DNA of 64,000 nucleotides from JBGSPQ01 sp964346765 (GTDB lineage Bacteria > Patescibacteriota > Gracilibacteria > UBA1369). Below are positions 1 to 8,963 of this stretch, piece by piece. The position numbers and the translations under genes were made by a program. The DNA lies in NCBI GenBank assembly GCA_964346765.1, contig CAYFWB010000004.1, positions 67,795-131,794 on the forward strand, in the 5' to 3' direction. The notes beneath the pieces are model-generated. The model was not told where the DNA came from. It was given only the letters and a program-made list of their open reading frames with translations, and ran no database searches. How positions within the stretch are numbered: position 1 is the first letter of the stretch; each line of letters starts with the position of its first letter.

Positions 1-1
1 G

Positions 2-430
2 ACGACAGCTCAACTTTTTAAGAATTTTGGAAAAGATGTTGGGTACAGCTATAACAGAAAAGAGGCCAAAGATCATGGTGAAAGAGGAAATATTATAGGG
101 GCGCAAATTACTTTGGATTCTAAAGTTGTTATAGTCGATGATGTTATGACCGCGGGTACGGCGGTTAAAGAGACGCTGGAAATGATGAAAGGGCTGGGAA
201 ATCCCGAAATTAAAGGGATTTTGATAGCGGCGGATCGAATGGAAAAGGGAAGCGGGGATAAAAGCGCCGCCCAAGAAATGAAAGATACTTACGGGATTGA
301 TGTTTATTCAATTGTGAATTTGGATGAAATAATTGAGGTTTTGTATAATAAACCGATTGATGGAACGATTTATATTGATGATGAAAAAATGGAGCAGATA
401 AAAACTTATCGGGTGCAGTACGGGGTTTAG
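2..430 (+). CDS. pyrE: Orotate phosphoribosyltransferase, 3' part (gene runs in from the left edge)
   Basis: The open frame is continuous from base 2 to the TAG at 428-430, so the gene starts outside the window; the TTG at 113 is only an internal codon. About 142 residues are present. The phosphoribosyltransferase PRPP-binding loop is clear (VVIVDDVMTAGTA: two acidic residues, then TAGTA). In the family this enzyme joins orotate to PRPP to give OMP, which PyrF then decarboxylates; a pyrF lies 0.8 kb downstream on the same strand, so OMP synthesis and decarboxylation look linked. The upstream GYSYNRKEAKDHGERG stretch matches the catalytic-loop region of OPRTases. The N-terminal half cannot be judged. 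Confidence 0.9.
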   Translation, partial: TTAQLFKNFGKDVGYSYNRKEAKDHGERGNIIGAQITLDSKVVIVDDVMTAGTAVKETLEMMKGLGNPEIKGILIAADRMEKGSGDKSAAQEMKDTYGIDVYSIVNLDEIIEVLYNKPIDGTIYIDDEKMEQIKTYRVQYGV

Positions 431-450
431 TTATAATTTAATCAATTGAA

Positions 451-1104
451 ATGTTAAAAGCTGTAATTTTTGATATGGACGGGGTTGTGCTGGATAGCGA
501 CAGGATGATTTATAATGTGGAAAAAGAGATATTTAAAGAGCTTGGTGTAGATGTTAAGGGAGGGGATCATTTGGTTTTTGTCGGTAGGACGGCTGATGAG
601 TTTTGGGCAGGTGTAAAGGAATTGTACGGGCTGAAGCAGCCTGTAAATGAGCTAGTGGCAAATTTTCGGAAAGCTTCTTATGATTTTTTTGCTTCTAATG
701 AGTTTGAATCTAATCCCGGTTTTAGATCTTTTTTGGAGTCTATATTGAATGAAGGTATAAAAGTGGCTTTGGCCACTTCCGCTTCGTTTGAAAGATCATC
801 TTTGATAATTCAAAAACTTGATTTGGAGGGAATTTTTAAGGTGCGGGTTACGGCGAAAGATGTGGTTAAAGGTAAACCTGATCCGGAAGTGTTTTTGCAA
901 GCGGCGAAGAGGCTGGGGGTTGAACCGGCTGAGAGTGTTGTTATAGAAGATGCACGGCTTGGGATTAAAGCGGCTAATTCCGCGGGGATGAAAAGTGTGG
1001 GATATAACGCGGTGCCGGGCAGACAGGATTTGAGCGAAGCTGATTTGGTGGTGAGTGGTTTTGATGAATTGAGCTATGATAAATTGGCTTATTTGTTTGG
1101 TTGA
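451..1104 (+). CDS. HAD-superfamily hydrolase (beta-phosphoglucomutase-like)
   Basis: 217 residues. Motif I is at the N-terminus (FDMDGVVLDSD, nucleophile and acid/base Asp); a helical cap follows; motif II is the Ser/Thr of ALATSAS near residue 110; motif III is the Lys of KGKPDPEVF; motif IV is the acidic pair of VIEDARLGIKAA. This is the subfamily I arrangement of phosphoglycolate phosphatases, beta-phosphoglucomutases and small sugar-phosphate phosphatases. The substrate cannot be told from sequence. It starts 20 bases after pyrE on the same strand and is followed by a hairpin terminator, so it is probably the last gene of the pyrE transcript. Confidence 0.85.
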   Translation: MLKAVIFDMDGVVLDSDRMIYNVEKEIFKELGVDVKGGDHLVFVGRTADEFWAGVKELYGLKQPVNELVANFRKASYDFFASNEFESNPGFRSFLESILNEGIKVALATSASFERSSLIIQKLDLEGIFKVRVTAKDVVKGKPDPEVFLQAAKRLGVEPAESVVIEDARLGIKAANSAGMKSVGYNAVPGRQDLSEADLVVSGFDELSYDKLAYLFG

Positions 1105-1157
1105 TTATAGAGTTGAGCGAATTTACGATGGGTTTGATATTTTTTGACAATTTTGGG

Positions 1158-1185
1158 AGCCTAAACTACTCTTAGGTAGGCTTTT
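1158..1185 (+). terminator. Rho-independent terminator between HAD gene and pyrF
   Basis: AGCCTA (1158-1163) pairs with TAGGCT (1177-1182) and is followed by a short T run; an alternative inner pairing CCTAA/TTAGG is also possible. It lies between the HAD stop and the pyrF start, so pyrF probably has its own start of transcription or depends on read-through. Confidence 0.5.
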
Positions 1186-1196
1186 AACAAATTCAA

Positions 1197-2216
1197 ATGG
1201 TTGATAATCAACAGAAAGAAACCGACAGAGAAAAAGAGCAGAGAGAAGATCGGGAGTCGAGGCAGGTGCGGGATGAAGATATTCAGAAACCTTTTCATTT
1301 TGCGGATAGGCTTAACGAGCATATTCAAAAGAAAAAATCTGTGGTGTGCGTGGGGTTGGATCCGAAACTTGAGCAGGTGCCGGAATATATTAAAGAGAAA
1401 TATTTTAAGAAATATAAGAACGCTTTGACGGCGGCGGCGGAGTCGATTATAGAGTTTAATAAAGGGGTTATTGACGCGGTTCATGATTTGGTTCCGGTGG
1501 TGAAACCGCAGATCGCGTTTTATGAACAGTATGGGCATGAGGGGGTGCGCGCGTTTGAAGAGACATTGTGGTATGCCAGGGATAAAGGGCTTTTGACTAT
1601 CGCTGATATTAAAAGAGGGGATATAGGGTCTACGGCAGGCGCTTATGCCAAGGCTTTTTTGGGTAAAGTGAATTTGTTTGGGAAAGATGTTTTTTCTTTT
1701 GACGCGGACGCGGTGACGGTTGTGCCTTATTTGGGCTGGGATGGTATTAAGCCGTTTTTGGAGCAGGCACGGATTCACGGTAAGGGAGTTTTTATTTTGG
1801 TTAAGACTTCCAATCCTTCTTCCGTTGATTTGCAGGATTTACAGATGAAAAATGATGATTTAATGGTGTATGAAATTATGGCGCAGTATCTGGAATCGTG
1901 GGGGGCTGATGATATGGGTGACAGCGGCTATAGTTTTGCGGGGGCGGTTGTTGGAGCCACTTATCCCAAACAGTCGGCTGAGCTTCGTAAATTTATGCCC
2001 AATAATATTTTTCTGGTTCCGGGTTACGGCGCGCAAGGTGGAACGGCGGCCGACGTGAAGTGTTGTTTTAACGAAGATGGTTTGGGAGCGGTGGTTAACT
2101 CTTCACGTGGAATTATTTTTGCCTGGGAAAATTCGGATGTGTTTACGGAAAAAGATTACGCGGAGGCGGCGCGCAAGGCGACTGACGATATGAACAAGGA
2201 TTTGAATTCGGTGTAA
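1197..2216 (+). CDS. pyrF: Orotidine 5'-phosphate decarboxylase, type 2
   Basis: 339 residues. It decarboxylates OMP to UMP, the last step of pyrimidine synthesis. The type-2 core starts at FADRL (about residue 35): VCVGLDPKL, the catalytic charged network ADIKRGDIGSTA (D137, K139, D142), and the phosphate-binding PGYGAQGGTAAD near the C-terminus. The first 33 residues are a highly charged Gln/Glu/Arg-rich extension with no known function; the annotated ATG may be real, but an internal start cannot be excluded. It shares direction with pyrE upstream. Confidence 0.93.
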   Translation: MVDNQQKETDREKEQREDRESRQVRDEDIQKPFHFADRLNEHIQKKKSVVCVGLDPKLEQVPEYIKEKYFKKYKNALTAAAESIIEFNKGVIDAVHDLVPVVKPQIAFYEQYGHEGVRAFEETLWYARDKGLLTIADIKRGDIGSTAGAYAKAFLGKVNLFGKDVFSFDADAVTVVPYLGWDGIKPFLEQARIHGKGVFILVKTSNPSSVDLQDLQMKNDDLMVYEIMAQYLESWGADDMGDSGYSFAGAVVGATYPKQSAELRKFMPNNIFLVPGYGAQGGTAADVKCCFNEDGLGAVVNSSRGIIFAWENSDVFTEKDYAEAARKATDDMNKDLNSV

Positions 2217-2301
2217 TTATATACAGATGTTTACGTCAAGCTGAACTGTATTGATTCTGTTGTGTTTTTGAATAAACTTTCTTTCCTAAAAGTATTTTTT
2301 T

Positions 2302-3204
2302 ATGGAATCAATCAGACCTGAAAGTGTTGATGGGGAGTGGGATGAAATTTCCGCGGAAATGGAGTTGAATGTCGCGGACGTGATTGAAATAAATCCGGCG
2401 AAGGTGAAAAATCGAAGCGGTGAGTCAAAAGTAAGAGAGCTGGAAGAGGAGACGGAGCTTAAGATAATCGACGTGATTGATTATTTGCGTGAACCTTTTT
2501 ATGTATCTGAGAACGGGCTTTATGATTTTAGGGAATTTGAGAATCGATATTTTGTAATTAGACATGGTGAGAGTACGGCTAACGAGCGCGGACTTGTTGT
2601 GAGCGATCCGAGTATCGGGACTATCGGTTACGGTTTGACGGCCAAAGGTAAGCAGCAAATTGATGAGTCCGCGCGGGAATTTATAAAGGGGTTGAACGAG
2701 CATAGGGAAAGATTGGCTGATATTGTGGGTAAAATGGTGGCGAATCAAAAATTGAAGATGGATAAAATAACGAAGTATAATGCTGTTGTACTTTCTTCCG
2801 ACTTTAAGAGAGCGATGGAAACCGCGGAGATTTTAGCGGATGTTGCTGAAGTGAATCGTCCGAAGCCGGTAAAGTCATTAAGGGAAAGGTTTTTTGGGGA
2901 CTATGATATGAAAGAGATAAGTGCTTATAAAAAAATTTGGGAATCTGATAATATTGATTATAGGCAGAAAATGGGTGGAGTTGAATCTGTGGCAGAGGTT
3001 ATGATGCGTTCGACGAGGCTCATAAGGATGATTGAGAGATCTTACAGAGGTAAGAATATTTTTTTGGTGGCTCATGGAGACGTAGGGCAGGTACTTGAAG
3101 CCGGTTTTAAAAAAATGAATCCTTCCATGTATAGGTCATTATCTTATTTGAAAAATGCCGAGATTAGGGAAATGTGGTTAAATCCGTTAATGATAGAGGG
3201 TTGA
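2302..3204 (+). CDS. Histidine phosphatase family protein
   Basis: 300 residues. Branch-1 histidine phosphatase signature: the nucleophile-bearing VIRHGESTAN near residue 87, and the second catalytic His in LVAHGDVGQ near residue 258. The first 80 residues are acidic and belong to no domain I can name. Family members remove phosphate from sugars, phosphoglycerate, nucleotides or protein side chains; substrate unknown here. Ends with TGA, which supports TGA being a stop codon in this genome. Confidence 0.82.
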   Translation: MESIRPESVDGEWDEISAEMELNVADVIEINPAKVKNRSGESKVRELEEETELKIIDVIDYLREPFYVSENGLYDFREFENRYFVIRHGESTANERGLVVSDPSIGTIGYGLTAKGKQQIDESAREFIKGLNEHRERLADIVGKMVANQKLKMDKITKYNAVVLSSDFKRAMETAEILADVAEVNRPKPVKSLRERFFGDYDMKEISAYKKIWESDNIDYRQKMGGVESVAEVMMRSTRLIRMIERSYRGKNIFLVAHGDVGQVLEAGFKKMNPSMYRSLSYLKNAEIREMWLNPLMIEG

Positions 3205-3220
3205 TTTTTATTTTAGGAAT

Positions 3221-3255
3221 GTGTTAGTATTTACGTACTAGTGTGTTAGTATAAC
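3221..3255 (+). promoter_or_regulatory. Candidate TrpR operator in front of the repressor gene
   Basis: Two direct copies of GTGTTAGTAT (3221-3230 and 3243-3252) bracket TACTAG, and TAGTA/TACTA forms an inverted repeat. TrpR half-sites of the CTAG/TACTAG type are known from gammaproteobacteria; the resemblance, the position immediately before the repressor start, and the trpB gene downstream suggest autoregulation. A -10-like TATAAC ends four bases before the ATG. The operator assignment is inference. Confidence 0.4.
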
Positions 3256-3258
3256 TGT

Positions 3259-3534
3259 ATGAATGATTTGGAAAAAATTAGTGAGTATTTGGTCAGAATA
3301 AAGAAAAAATCTGGAATGGTGGCTTTTCTTAACGGTATTTTGACGGATGCTGAAAAGAGTTCGATCGCGGGTCGGATTAAAATTGTGGAAATGTTGAAGA
3401 GCGGTTATACGCAAAGGGAAATCGCGGATTTTTTGGAGGTGGGGATCGCTACGGTTACAAGAGGCTCGGCCGAAATTAAGGCCGGTAAGTTTGATATGCA
3501 GGTTTGGCGCGATTTTAAGAGTTGGCGGTCTTAA
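3259..3534 (+). CDS. TrpR/YerC-family transcriptional repressor
   Basis: 91 residues, close to the usual family length. An all-helical TrpR-fold protein: the helix-turn-helix is SGYTQREIADFLEVGIATVTR (about residues 55-75), with the family-typical TRGS following the recognition helix. TrpR represses tryptophan genes when bound to tryptophan; the YerC branch has other or unknown ligands. Because the next gene is trpB, tryptophan responsiveness is plausible. The last codons form part of a hairpin that can compete with a terminator (next entry). Confidence 0.75.
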   Translation: MNDLEKISEYLVRIKKKSGMVAFLNGILTDAEKSSIAGRIKIVEMLKSGYTQREIADFLEVGIATVTRGSAEIKAGKFDMQVWRDFKSWRS

Positions 3535-3577
3535 GTGGAATTGTTTTTTTGAGACCGCCGAATGGCGGTTTTTTTAT
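3524..3577 (+). terminator. Attenuator-like terminator/antiterminator between trpR-like gene and trpB
   Basis: Three complementary segments are visible. Segment 1, GGCGGTCT (3524-3531), covers the last repressor codons. Segment 2, AGACCGCC, is at 3552-3559. Segment 3, GGCGGT (3564-3569), is followed by a run of T. Pairing 2:3 gives an intrinsic terminator (six GC-rich pairs, four-base loop); pairing 1:2 (eight pairs) would prevent it. A ribosome at the repressor stop codon would cover segment 1. Mutually exclusive pairing is seen directly; regulation by it is inference. Confidence 0.6.
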
Positions 3578-3596
3578 TTACTTATTTATTTTTATT

Positions 3597-4805
3597 ATGA
3601 AAAAATTTGATATCAATCCAAACAAAGAAGGTTATTTTGGATTTTATGGCGGACAGATTTTGCCTCCTTTTTTGAAACCGATTTTTGATGATATAAGTGA
3701 TTTTTATATGTCCATTAAGGATGATCGGGATTTTTTGGATGAGTTGATGTATTATAGAAAGCATTTTGTGGGCAGACCCAGCCCGATTTATTTTGCGGAG
3801 AAATTGAGTGAGAAGTATGGTGGAGAGACTGGAGCGAAGATTTATTTGAAGCGTGAGGATTTGAATCATACCGGCGCCCACAAAATTAACCATACTATTG
3901 CGGAGGCGTTGATCGCTAAGCGAATGGGTAAGAAGAAGCTTTTAGCGGAGACGGGCGCCGGTCAGCACGGCGTGGCGTTGGCAACGGCCGCCGCGCTTGT
4001 GGGTATTCCCTGCGAAATTCATATGGGGGAAGTAGACATGCTTAAACAGCAACCGAACGTGGTTCGTATGAAAATGCTGGGAGCCAAAGTTGTTTCTGTA
4101 AAAACGGGCATGCGTTCTTTAAAAGACGCGGTTGATAGCGCTTTTAATGAATTTGTTAAGGATTCTCAAAGTACTTTTTTCGGAATAGGATCGGTAGTGG
4201 GGCCGCATCCTTTTCCAATGATAGTTCGGGACATGCAGAGAATTGTTGGTGAAGAGGCTAAGTATCAATTTCGTGAATTAACGGGGTCTGCTCCGGATAA
4301 TCTGGTGGCCTGCGTGGGTGGTGGGAGTAACGCGATCGGTCTGTTTTCGGCTTTTCTTGAAAATGAATCGATAAGTATTTATGGAGTTGAACCCAGCGGT
4401 AAGGGATTAAATTCCGGTGATCATGCCGCAACTTTAACTTTGGGGAAACCGGGTGACCTGCACGGTATGCACACTTATTTATTGCAAGATGAAAACGGAC
4501 AACCCGTGCCTGTTTATTCAATCGCTTCGGGTTTGGATTATCCGGGTATAGGGCCACAGCACAGTTATTTAAAGGATATTAAGCGGGTAAATTATGTTAC
4601 GGCTTCGGATGCCGACTGTTTAGAAACCTTTATGGAGCTGTCGCGTTTGGAAGGTATAATTCCCGCTCTTGAAAGTGCTCATGCTGTTGCTTACGCAATG
4701 AAGTTGGCGTCGAAAATAAATAGTGGAAAATCTATTCTAGTAAATCTTTCCGGCAGGGGAGACAAGGATATCGATTTTGTGGCGGAAAAATTGAATATAG
4801 CTTAG
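3597..4805 (+). CDS. trpB: Tryptophan synthase beta chain (solitary)
   Basis: 402 residues from the ATG at 3597; upstream in-frame codons pass through the terminator and are not expected to be translated. It makes tryptophan from indole and serine with PLP. The PLP lysine is K96 in HTGAHKINH, and the phosphate-binding glycine loop is CVGGGSNAIG. This is the TrpB1 type. No trpA lies next to it, so the cell may use scavenged indole, or trpA lies elsewhere. It ends four bases inside the convergent rsmA. Confidence 0.95.
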   Translation: MKKFDINPNKEGYFGFYGGQILPPFLKPIFDDISDFYMSIKDDRDFLDELMYYRKHFVGRPSPIYFAEKLSEKYGGETGAKIYLKREDLNHTGAHKINHTIAEALIAKRMGKKKLLAETGAGQHGVALATAAALVGIPCEIHMGEVDMLKQQPNVVRMKMLGAKVVSVKTGMRSLKDAVDSAFNEFVKDSQSTFFGIGSVVGPHPFPMIVRDMQRIVGEEAKYQFRELTGSAPDNLVACVGGGSNAIGLFSAFLENESISIYGVEPSGKGLNSGDHAATLTLGKPGDLHGMHTYLLQDENGQPVPVYSIASGLDYPGIGPQHSYLKDIKRVNYVTASDADCLETFMELSRLEGIIPALESAHAVAYAMKLASKINSGKSILVNLSGRGDKDIDFVAEKLNIA

Positions 4806-5689
4806 GTTGTGTTTTTTGAAACAGAGCAAAAGTTGATTTCATTAATCAATTTTTGCCACTGCATGATAGATAGTGTTTGGGGGCGCGCTTGCCCGTCTAT
4901 ACCCGCGTTTGTAAGTATTTGTTGGGTTTTGGCGCGTTTATCGGGTTTGTTTTTTCGCTCTTTTGATCCTCCCAGGCCGGGTGTGAAATTTTGTAAAGTG
5001 TTGAAGAGTGTTTTGCGTTTTTGATGAAAGCAAACAGATGTTAGCTGTTTAAACAGTTTTAAGTCTTTTATGAGCGGTTTTTGATAAGTCTCGATCTTTA
5101 ATATGGAGGAATCCACTTTTGGAGCGGGGAAAAAGTCGTACCTTGATACTTTTGTAATAAGTTTAGGCTCTCCGAATATTTGTACGTTTAAGCTTAAAAT
5201 GCCGTGTTCCCCCCGGCCGGCGCATATTTTTTCCGCCACTTCTTTTTGTACCAGTAAAACAATTAATTCCGGTTTTTTTTCTTCCGGATGGCGCGGATTA
5301 AGGTAATGATTTAGCAGTGGTGATGTGATGTGGTAAGGAATATTTGCTACAAGTTTGTAATTGGATTTAGGCAGTCGCGCTTTCAGAGCGTTTCCTTTTT
5401 CCAGTTCAAAATTTTTATTATCGCCGAAAGTTTTTTCCAGATAAGGATAGAGGGTTTCATCCAGTTCTATTGACTTTACATGGCCGGCATTTTTTAATAA
5501 TTGTTCTGTCAGAATTCCAAGTCCGGGACCTACTTCCACTACGAATTCTTTTTTATCAAGATCAGCGGTTTTAATGATTTTTTTTATGATTTCGCGGTTT
5601 AGAAGAAAGTTTTGGCTGAACTGTTCTTTGGCGAAAATATGTTCTTTTTTTAAGAGCTGAAGTAATTCTGTTTTATTGTGGTAGGTCAT
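4802..5689 (-). CDS. rsmA: 16S rRNA dimethyladenosine transferase
   Basis: 295 residues. It dimethylates the two adjacent adenines of the 3'-terminal 16S rRNA hairpin. Seen: the QNFL start motif (about residues 25-29), SAM motif I VVEVGPGLGILT (50-61), acidic motif II SIELD, and the catalytic N-[IL]-P-Y at N116-Y119. A Lys-rich insertion sits before the C-terminal domain (after residue 230). It converges on trpB with a four-base overlap of the 3' ends. Confidence 0.93.
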   Translation of the reverse strand: MTYHNKTELLQLLKKEHIFAKEQFSQNFLLNREIIKKIIKTADLDKKEFVVEVGPGLGILTEQLLKNAGHVKSIELDETLYPYLEKTFGDNKNFELEKGNALKARLPKSNYKLVANIPYHITSPLLNHYLNPRHPEEKKPELIVLLVQKEVAEKICAGRGEHGILSLNVQIFGEPKLITKVSRYDFFPAPKVDSSILKIETYQKPLIKDLKLFKQLTSVCFHQKRKTLFNTLQNFTPGLGGSKERKNKPDKRAKTQQILTNAGIDGQARPQTLSIMQWQKLINEINFCSVSKNTT

Positions 5690-5774
5690 GTTTACTGTTT
5701 TATTTCTGACGTTATCATTAATTCAGCGGTTTGTCGGTAATCGATTTTCAGTGGAATAATTTGTTTTAGTGTCG

Positions 5775-6038
5775 TTATTTATTAAGTATGATTGTTTTAT
5801 TTGAGCTTCTTTTTCCTTTGGTTATTTGAATCTTGTTTTTGGATATATGAAGTTTTTTACTTAAAAGCTTTATAACCGCTTCATTGGCTTTATTGTTTTT
5901 GGGTATCGCGGTTACTTTAATTTTTATATGATCGGAAGCTGTTTCGGTTATTTCGTTTTTTGAGCTTTTTGGGATAATTTTTGCTTTGAGTGTGATCCGA
6001 TTTTCTTGTTCCAATTTGTTTTTAATATGACTAAGCAT
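5775..6038 (-). CDS. DUF167 (YggU-like) protein
   Basis: 87 residues, the normal length for this family. Typical pattern: an N-terminal strand ending in AKIIPKSSKNEI, then IKIKVTAIPKNNKANEAVIKLLSKKL and the closing IQITKGKRSSNKTIIL, i.e. V-A-P-(x)-GKANxA and G-x-S-R/S-x-K. The family is widespread and has no settled biochemical role. It lies between rsmA and the P-type ATPase in the same direction. Confidence 0.78.
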   Translation of the reverse strand: MLSHIKNKLEQENRITLKAKIIPKSSKNEITETASDHIKIKVTAIPKNNKANEAVIKLLSKKLHISKNKIQITKGKRSSNKTIILNK

Positions 6039-6081
6039 GTTATTAAAATAGCATCTCCAAATCTATCAGTCAGCAGTCTTT

Positions 6082-8919
6082 TTATTTCGCGGTTGTGCGA
6101 ACGAAGTATTTACGCGTTTCTTCGATTATCAGTACCAGCATGGATGATCCGATGATAATACTCCAATCCATAAGATTGAGTCCGGTAGTTCCCATATAAT
6201 TTTGGAGAAGAGGTATTTCCGCTATCATTATGGTTATAATTATGGAAATCAGAATGGCTCCTATTAACCATAAATTTGAAAAGAATCCCAATTTGAAGAT
6301 TGAGTTGGTTTCACTGCGGGCGTTAAAAACGTTTACCATTTGAATTATTACCAGGGTGGCAAATGCCATTGTCGCCCCTTTAAGGTAGGTTAAATTTTCT
6401 TCGTCCAGTGTATCCCCCCAAGTCCAGCCGTATCGATATAGTGTCCAGATATATACGGACATAACTATGGCACCGATAATGGTTCCAAGATAGAGGTAAC
6501 GTAGAACAAACGGCTTATTCATAATTTTTTCTTTGGGATCGCGCGGCTTTTTTTCCATGATACCGGGTTCCGACGGGTCTATTCCAAGCGCCACCGCCGG
6601 TAATACATCGGTGCCAAGATCAATGCTTAGGATCAGAATTGCCGTAAGCGGTGCGGGCATGCTTAGTATTATAGCCGCAAAAACGGTGATCAATTCACCT
6701 ATATTGCATGAAAAAATGAAGAAAACGAATTTTTTTAAGTTGTCGTAGATGGTACGTCCTTCCTTGATTGCCGTTACGATAGTGGAAAAGCTGTCGTCGG
6801 CTAGAACCATGTTAGAGGCTTCTTTACTTACATCCGTTCCGGTAATACCCATTGCTATTCCAATATCGGCTTTTTTCAGTGCTGGTGCGTCGTTAACACC
6901 GTCTCCGGTTACGGATACGACTTCATTCAGTTTTTTTAGCTGTTTTACTATTCTGAGTTTATGTTCGGGGCTGACGCGGGCAAAAATGATATCCAGTTTT
7001 TTGTTCGCAAGCATTGATTTAAGTTTTTTATCACTTAATTTGTTAAGCTGTTCTCCGGTAATGATTTCATGTTTACGTTTTTTGTCTATGATGCCCAGCT
7101 GTTTGGTTATCGCTTGCGCTGTCAGACCGTGGTCACCGGTGATTACGTAGATTCTTATATTGGCTTTGTGAGCAATTTGAACGGCGTTTTTAACTTCTGA
7201 ACGTGGCGGGTCGATCATTCCCGCAAGGCCAAGGAAAATCATGCCTTTTTCAATGTCTTCGGATTTAAATGTTTCGTATTTTTTAGCGGTTTCAACTTCT
7301 TTTTCGGTTAATTCTCTATATGAAAAACCAAGGTCGCGCAGTGCACGTTTGGCCATTGCGCTGTTTTGGTCATGGTATTTTTTTCTGATTTTACGCGTCA
7401 TTTTTTTATTGACGCTATCATGCATGTAGTGATCACAGATATTTAGTATGCTATTCGGAGCCCCTTTGGTGAACGCGTAATATTTTCCTTTTTGATTTTG
7501 TACGATTATGGTCATTCTTTTTCTGGTCGAGTCGAAACTGATTTCATGTATTTTTTTGTATTGTTTTTGAAAATCTTCTAATTTGAATCCGCTTTTTGCT
7601 ACCATGGTTAAAAGCGCGCCTTCAGTTGGGTCGCCAAGAATGGACCATTTGCCGTCTTTTTTATTTAGACTCGCGTTGTTGCAAAGTGCCGCGGCGGCCA
7701 TGAACAGTTTTAAGGAATCGTATAAATTTTTGTATTGCTTCTGGACAAACTTTAGTGTTTTTTTTGTTATTTCATAGTCATCATAAGGGGATTTTTCTTG
7801 TCCGATCGATATTAGATGTTTGCCGTTTTTTTGGATGTTTATATAGCCGATGGGAGCGTATCCCACGCCGTGTACGGCGGTGTCATGATTGTCAAAGTAA
7901 ATTTCTTTGACAGTCATTTCGTTTTTTGTGAGTGTGCCGGTTTTGTCACTGCAAATAACCGTGGTGGATCCAAGGGTTTCCACCGAGGAGAGTTGTTTTA
8001 CTATGGCGTTTTTTTTGGCCAGTTTTTGTACACCGATCGCCAGCGCGATGGTAATTGTGGCGGGCAAGCCTTCCGGCACGGCGGCGACCGCTACCGAAGT
8101 GGCGAATAGTAAGGTATCAATGAAGGCTTTACCTTGAATAAATATTCCTATTAAAAGTAGTATGGCTGAAATCGCCAGCGCGATTTGCCCCACAAACATT
8201 CCGATTCTGTAAAGTTCTTTTTCGAGCGGACTTTTTCCTTTTTTTGTTTCAGAAGTTAATTTTGCGATGTTTCCCATTTGGGTGTTCATTCCCGTGCTTA
8301 CGACTATGGCTTTGCCAGTGCCGTGGGTTATGTTGGTTCCCATGAAAATCATGTTTTCTTTTTGCGCTTCCGTACCTTTGGTTTCTTCAATATCATGGAG
8401 CAGTTTTCTGACCGGGGTAGATTCACCGGTGAGCGCCGCTTCCATGGCTTCTAGTTCATTTGATTCGAAAAGTATTGCGTCCGCTGTAACGCTGTCTCCT
8501 TCGTTGAGTACCAGAATGTCTCCGGGTACGACGAATTTTGCGTCTATAAGTGTTTCTGAGCCGTTTCTGATGACGCGGGCGTGCGGCGCGACCATTTTTT
8601 TTAGGGCTTCAATAGCTTTTTCAGCTTTAAATTTTTGTACAAATCCTATGACTGCATTTAGTACAACTATAAAGAAAATTATTGACGCGTCGGTAATTTC
8701 TCCGGCGGCATAGGCAAGTCCGGAGGCTATTATAAGTATGATTACCATTAAATCTGTGAACTCTTCAAAAAACATTACAATCAAGGACTTCTTTTTTTTG
8801 GCTTTGATCTCGTTTTTTCCGTTTTCGGTAAGACGTTTTTCTACTTTTTTTTGGGTTAATCCTTTTTTCGAAGTATTATTTTTTTTGAATAGTGTTTTTT
8901 TTTCTTTTAGGGAAAGCAT
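6082..8919 (-). CDS. P-type cation-transporting ATPase (P2-type, calcium-pump like)
   Basis: 945 residues. A full-length P2-type pump: actuator-domain LTGESTPV (near 163-170), membrane helix 4 with AAVPEGLPAT (279-288), the phosphorylated aspartate D325 in CSDKTGTLTKNEM, the nucleotide-binding domain, and the hinge VTGDGVNDAPALKKADIGIAMG. Ten membrane segments are expected (four before and six after the large loop). PEGLP is typical of SERCA/PMR1-like calcium pumps, so Ca2+ or Mn2+ export is most likely, though P2 sodium or lysine-type pumps share the motif. Confidence 0.9.
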   Translation of the reverse strand: MLSLKEKKTLFKKNNTSKKGLTQKKVEKRLTENGKNEIKAKKKKSLIVMFFEEFTDLMVIILIIASGLAYAAGEITDASIIFFIVVLNAVIGFVQKFKAEKAIEALKKMVAPHARVIRNGSETLIDAKFVVPGDILVLNEGDSVTADAILFESNELEAMEAALTGESTPVRKLLHDIEETKGTEAQKENMIFMGTNITHGTGKAIVVSTGMNTQMGNIAKLTSETKKGKSPLEKELYRIGMFVGQIALAISAILLLIGIFIQGKAFIDTLLFATSVAVAAVPEGLPATITIALAIGVQKLAKKNAIVKQLSSVETLGSTTVICSDKTGTLTKNEMTVKEIYFDNHDTAVHGVGYAPIGYINIQKNGKHLISIGQEKSPYDDYEITKKTLKFVQKQYKNLYDSLKLFMAAAALCNNASLNKKDGKWSILGDPTEGALLTMVAKSGFKLEDFQKQYKKIHEISFDSTRKRMTIIVQNQKGKYYAFTKGAPNSILNICDHYMHDSVNKKMTRKIRKKYHDQNSAMAKRALRDLGFSYRELTEKEVETAKKYETFKSEDIEKGMIFLGLAGMIDPPRSEVKNAVQIAHKANIRIYVITGDHGLTAQAITKQLGIIDKKRKHEIITGEQLNKLSDKKLKSMLANKKLDIIFARVSPEHKLRIVKQLKKLNEVVSVTGDGVNDAPALKKADIGIAMGITGTDVSKEASNMVLADDSFSTIVTAIKEGRTIYDNLKKFVFFIFSCNIGELITVFAAIILSMPAPLTAILILSIDLGTDVLPAVALGIDPSEPGIMEKKPRDPKEKIMNKPFVLRYLYLGTIIGAIVMSVYIWTLYRYGWTWGDTLDEENLTYLKGATMAFATLVIIQMVNVFNARSETNSIFKLGFFSNLWLIGAILISIIITIMIAEIPLLQNYMGTTGLNLMDWSIIIGSSMLVLIIEETRKYFVRTTAK

Positions 8920-8963
8920 GAACAGGGATTAATCAATCTTAATATAATAACACTTTTTTATTG

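Noticed and set aside
1161..1778. Long minus-strand frame opposite pyrF
   Set aside because: It is antisense to a well-conserved enzyme and encodes no recognisable family; a codon-bias shadow.
6533..8932. Several plus-strand frames of 60-150 codons opposite the P-type ATPase
   Set aside because: Mirror images of the ATPase coding sequence, low complexity and without start signals.
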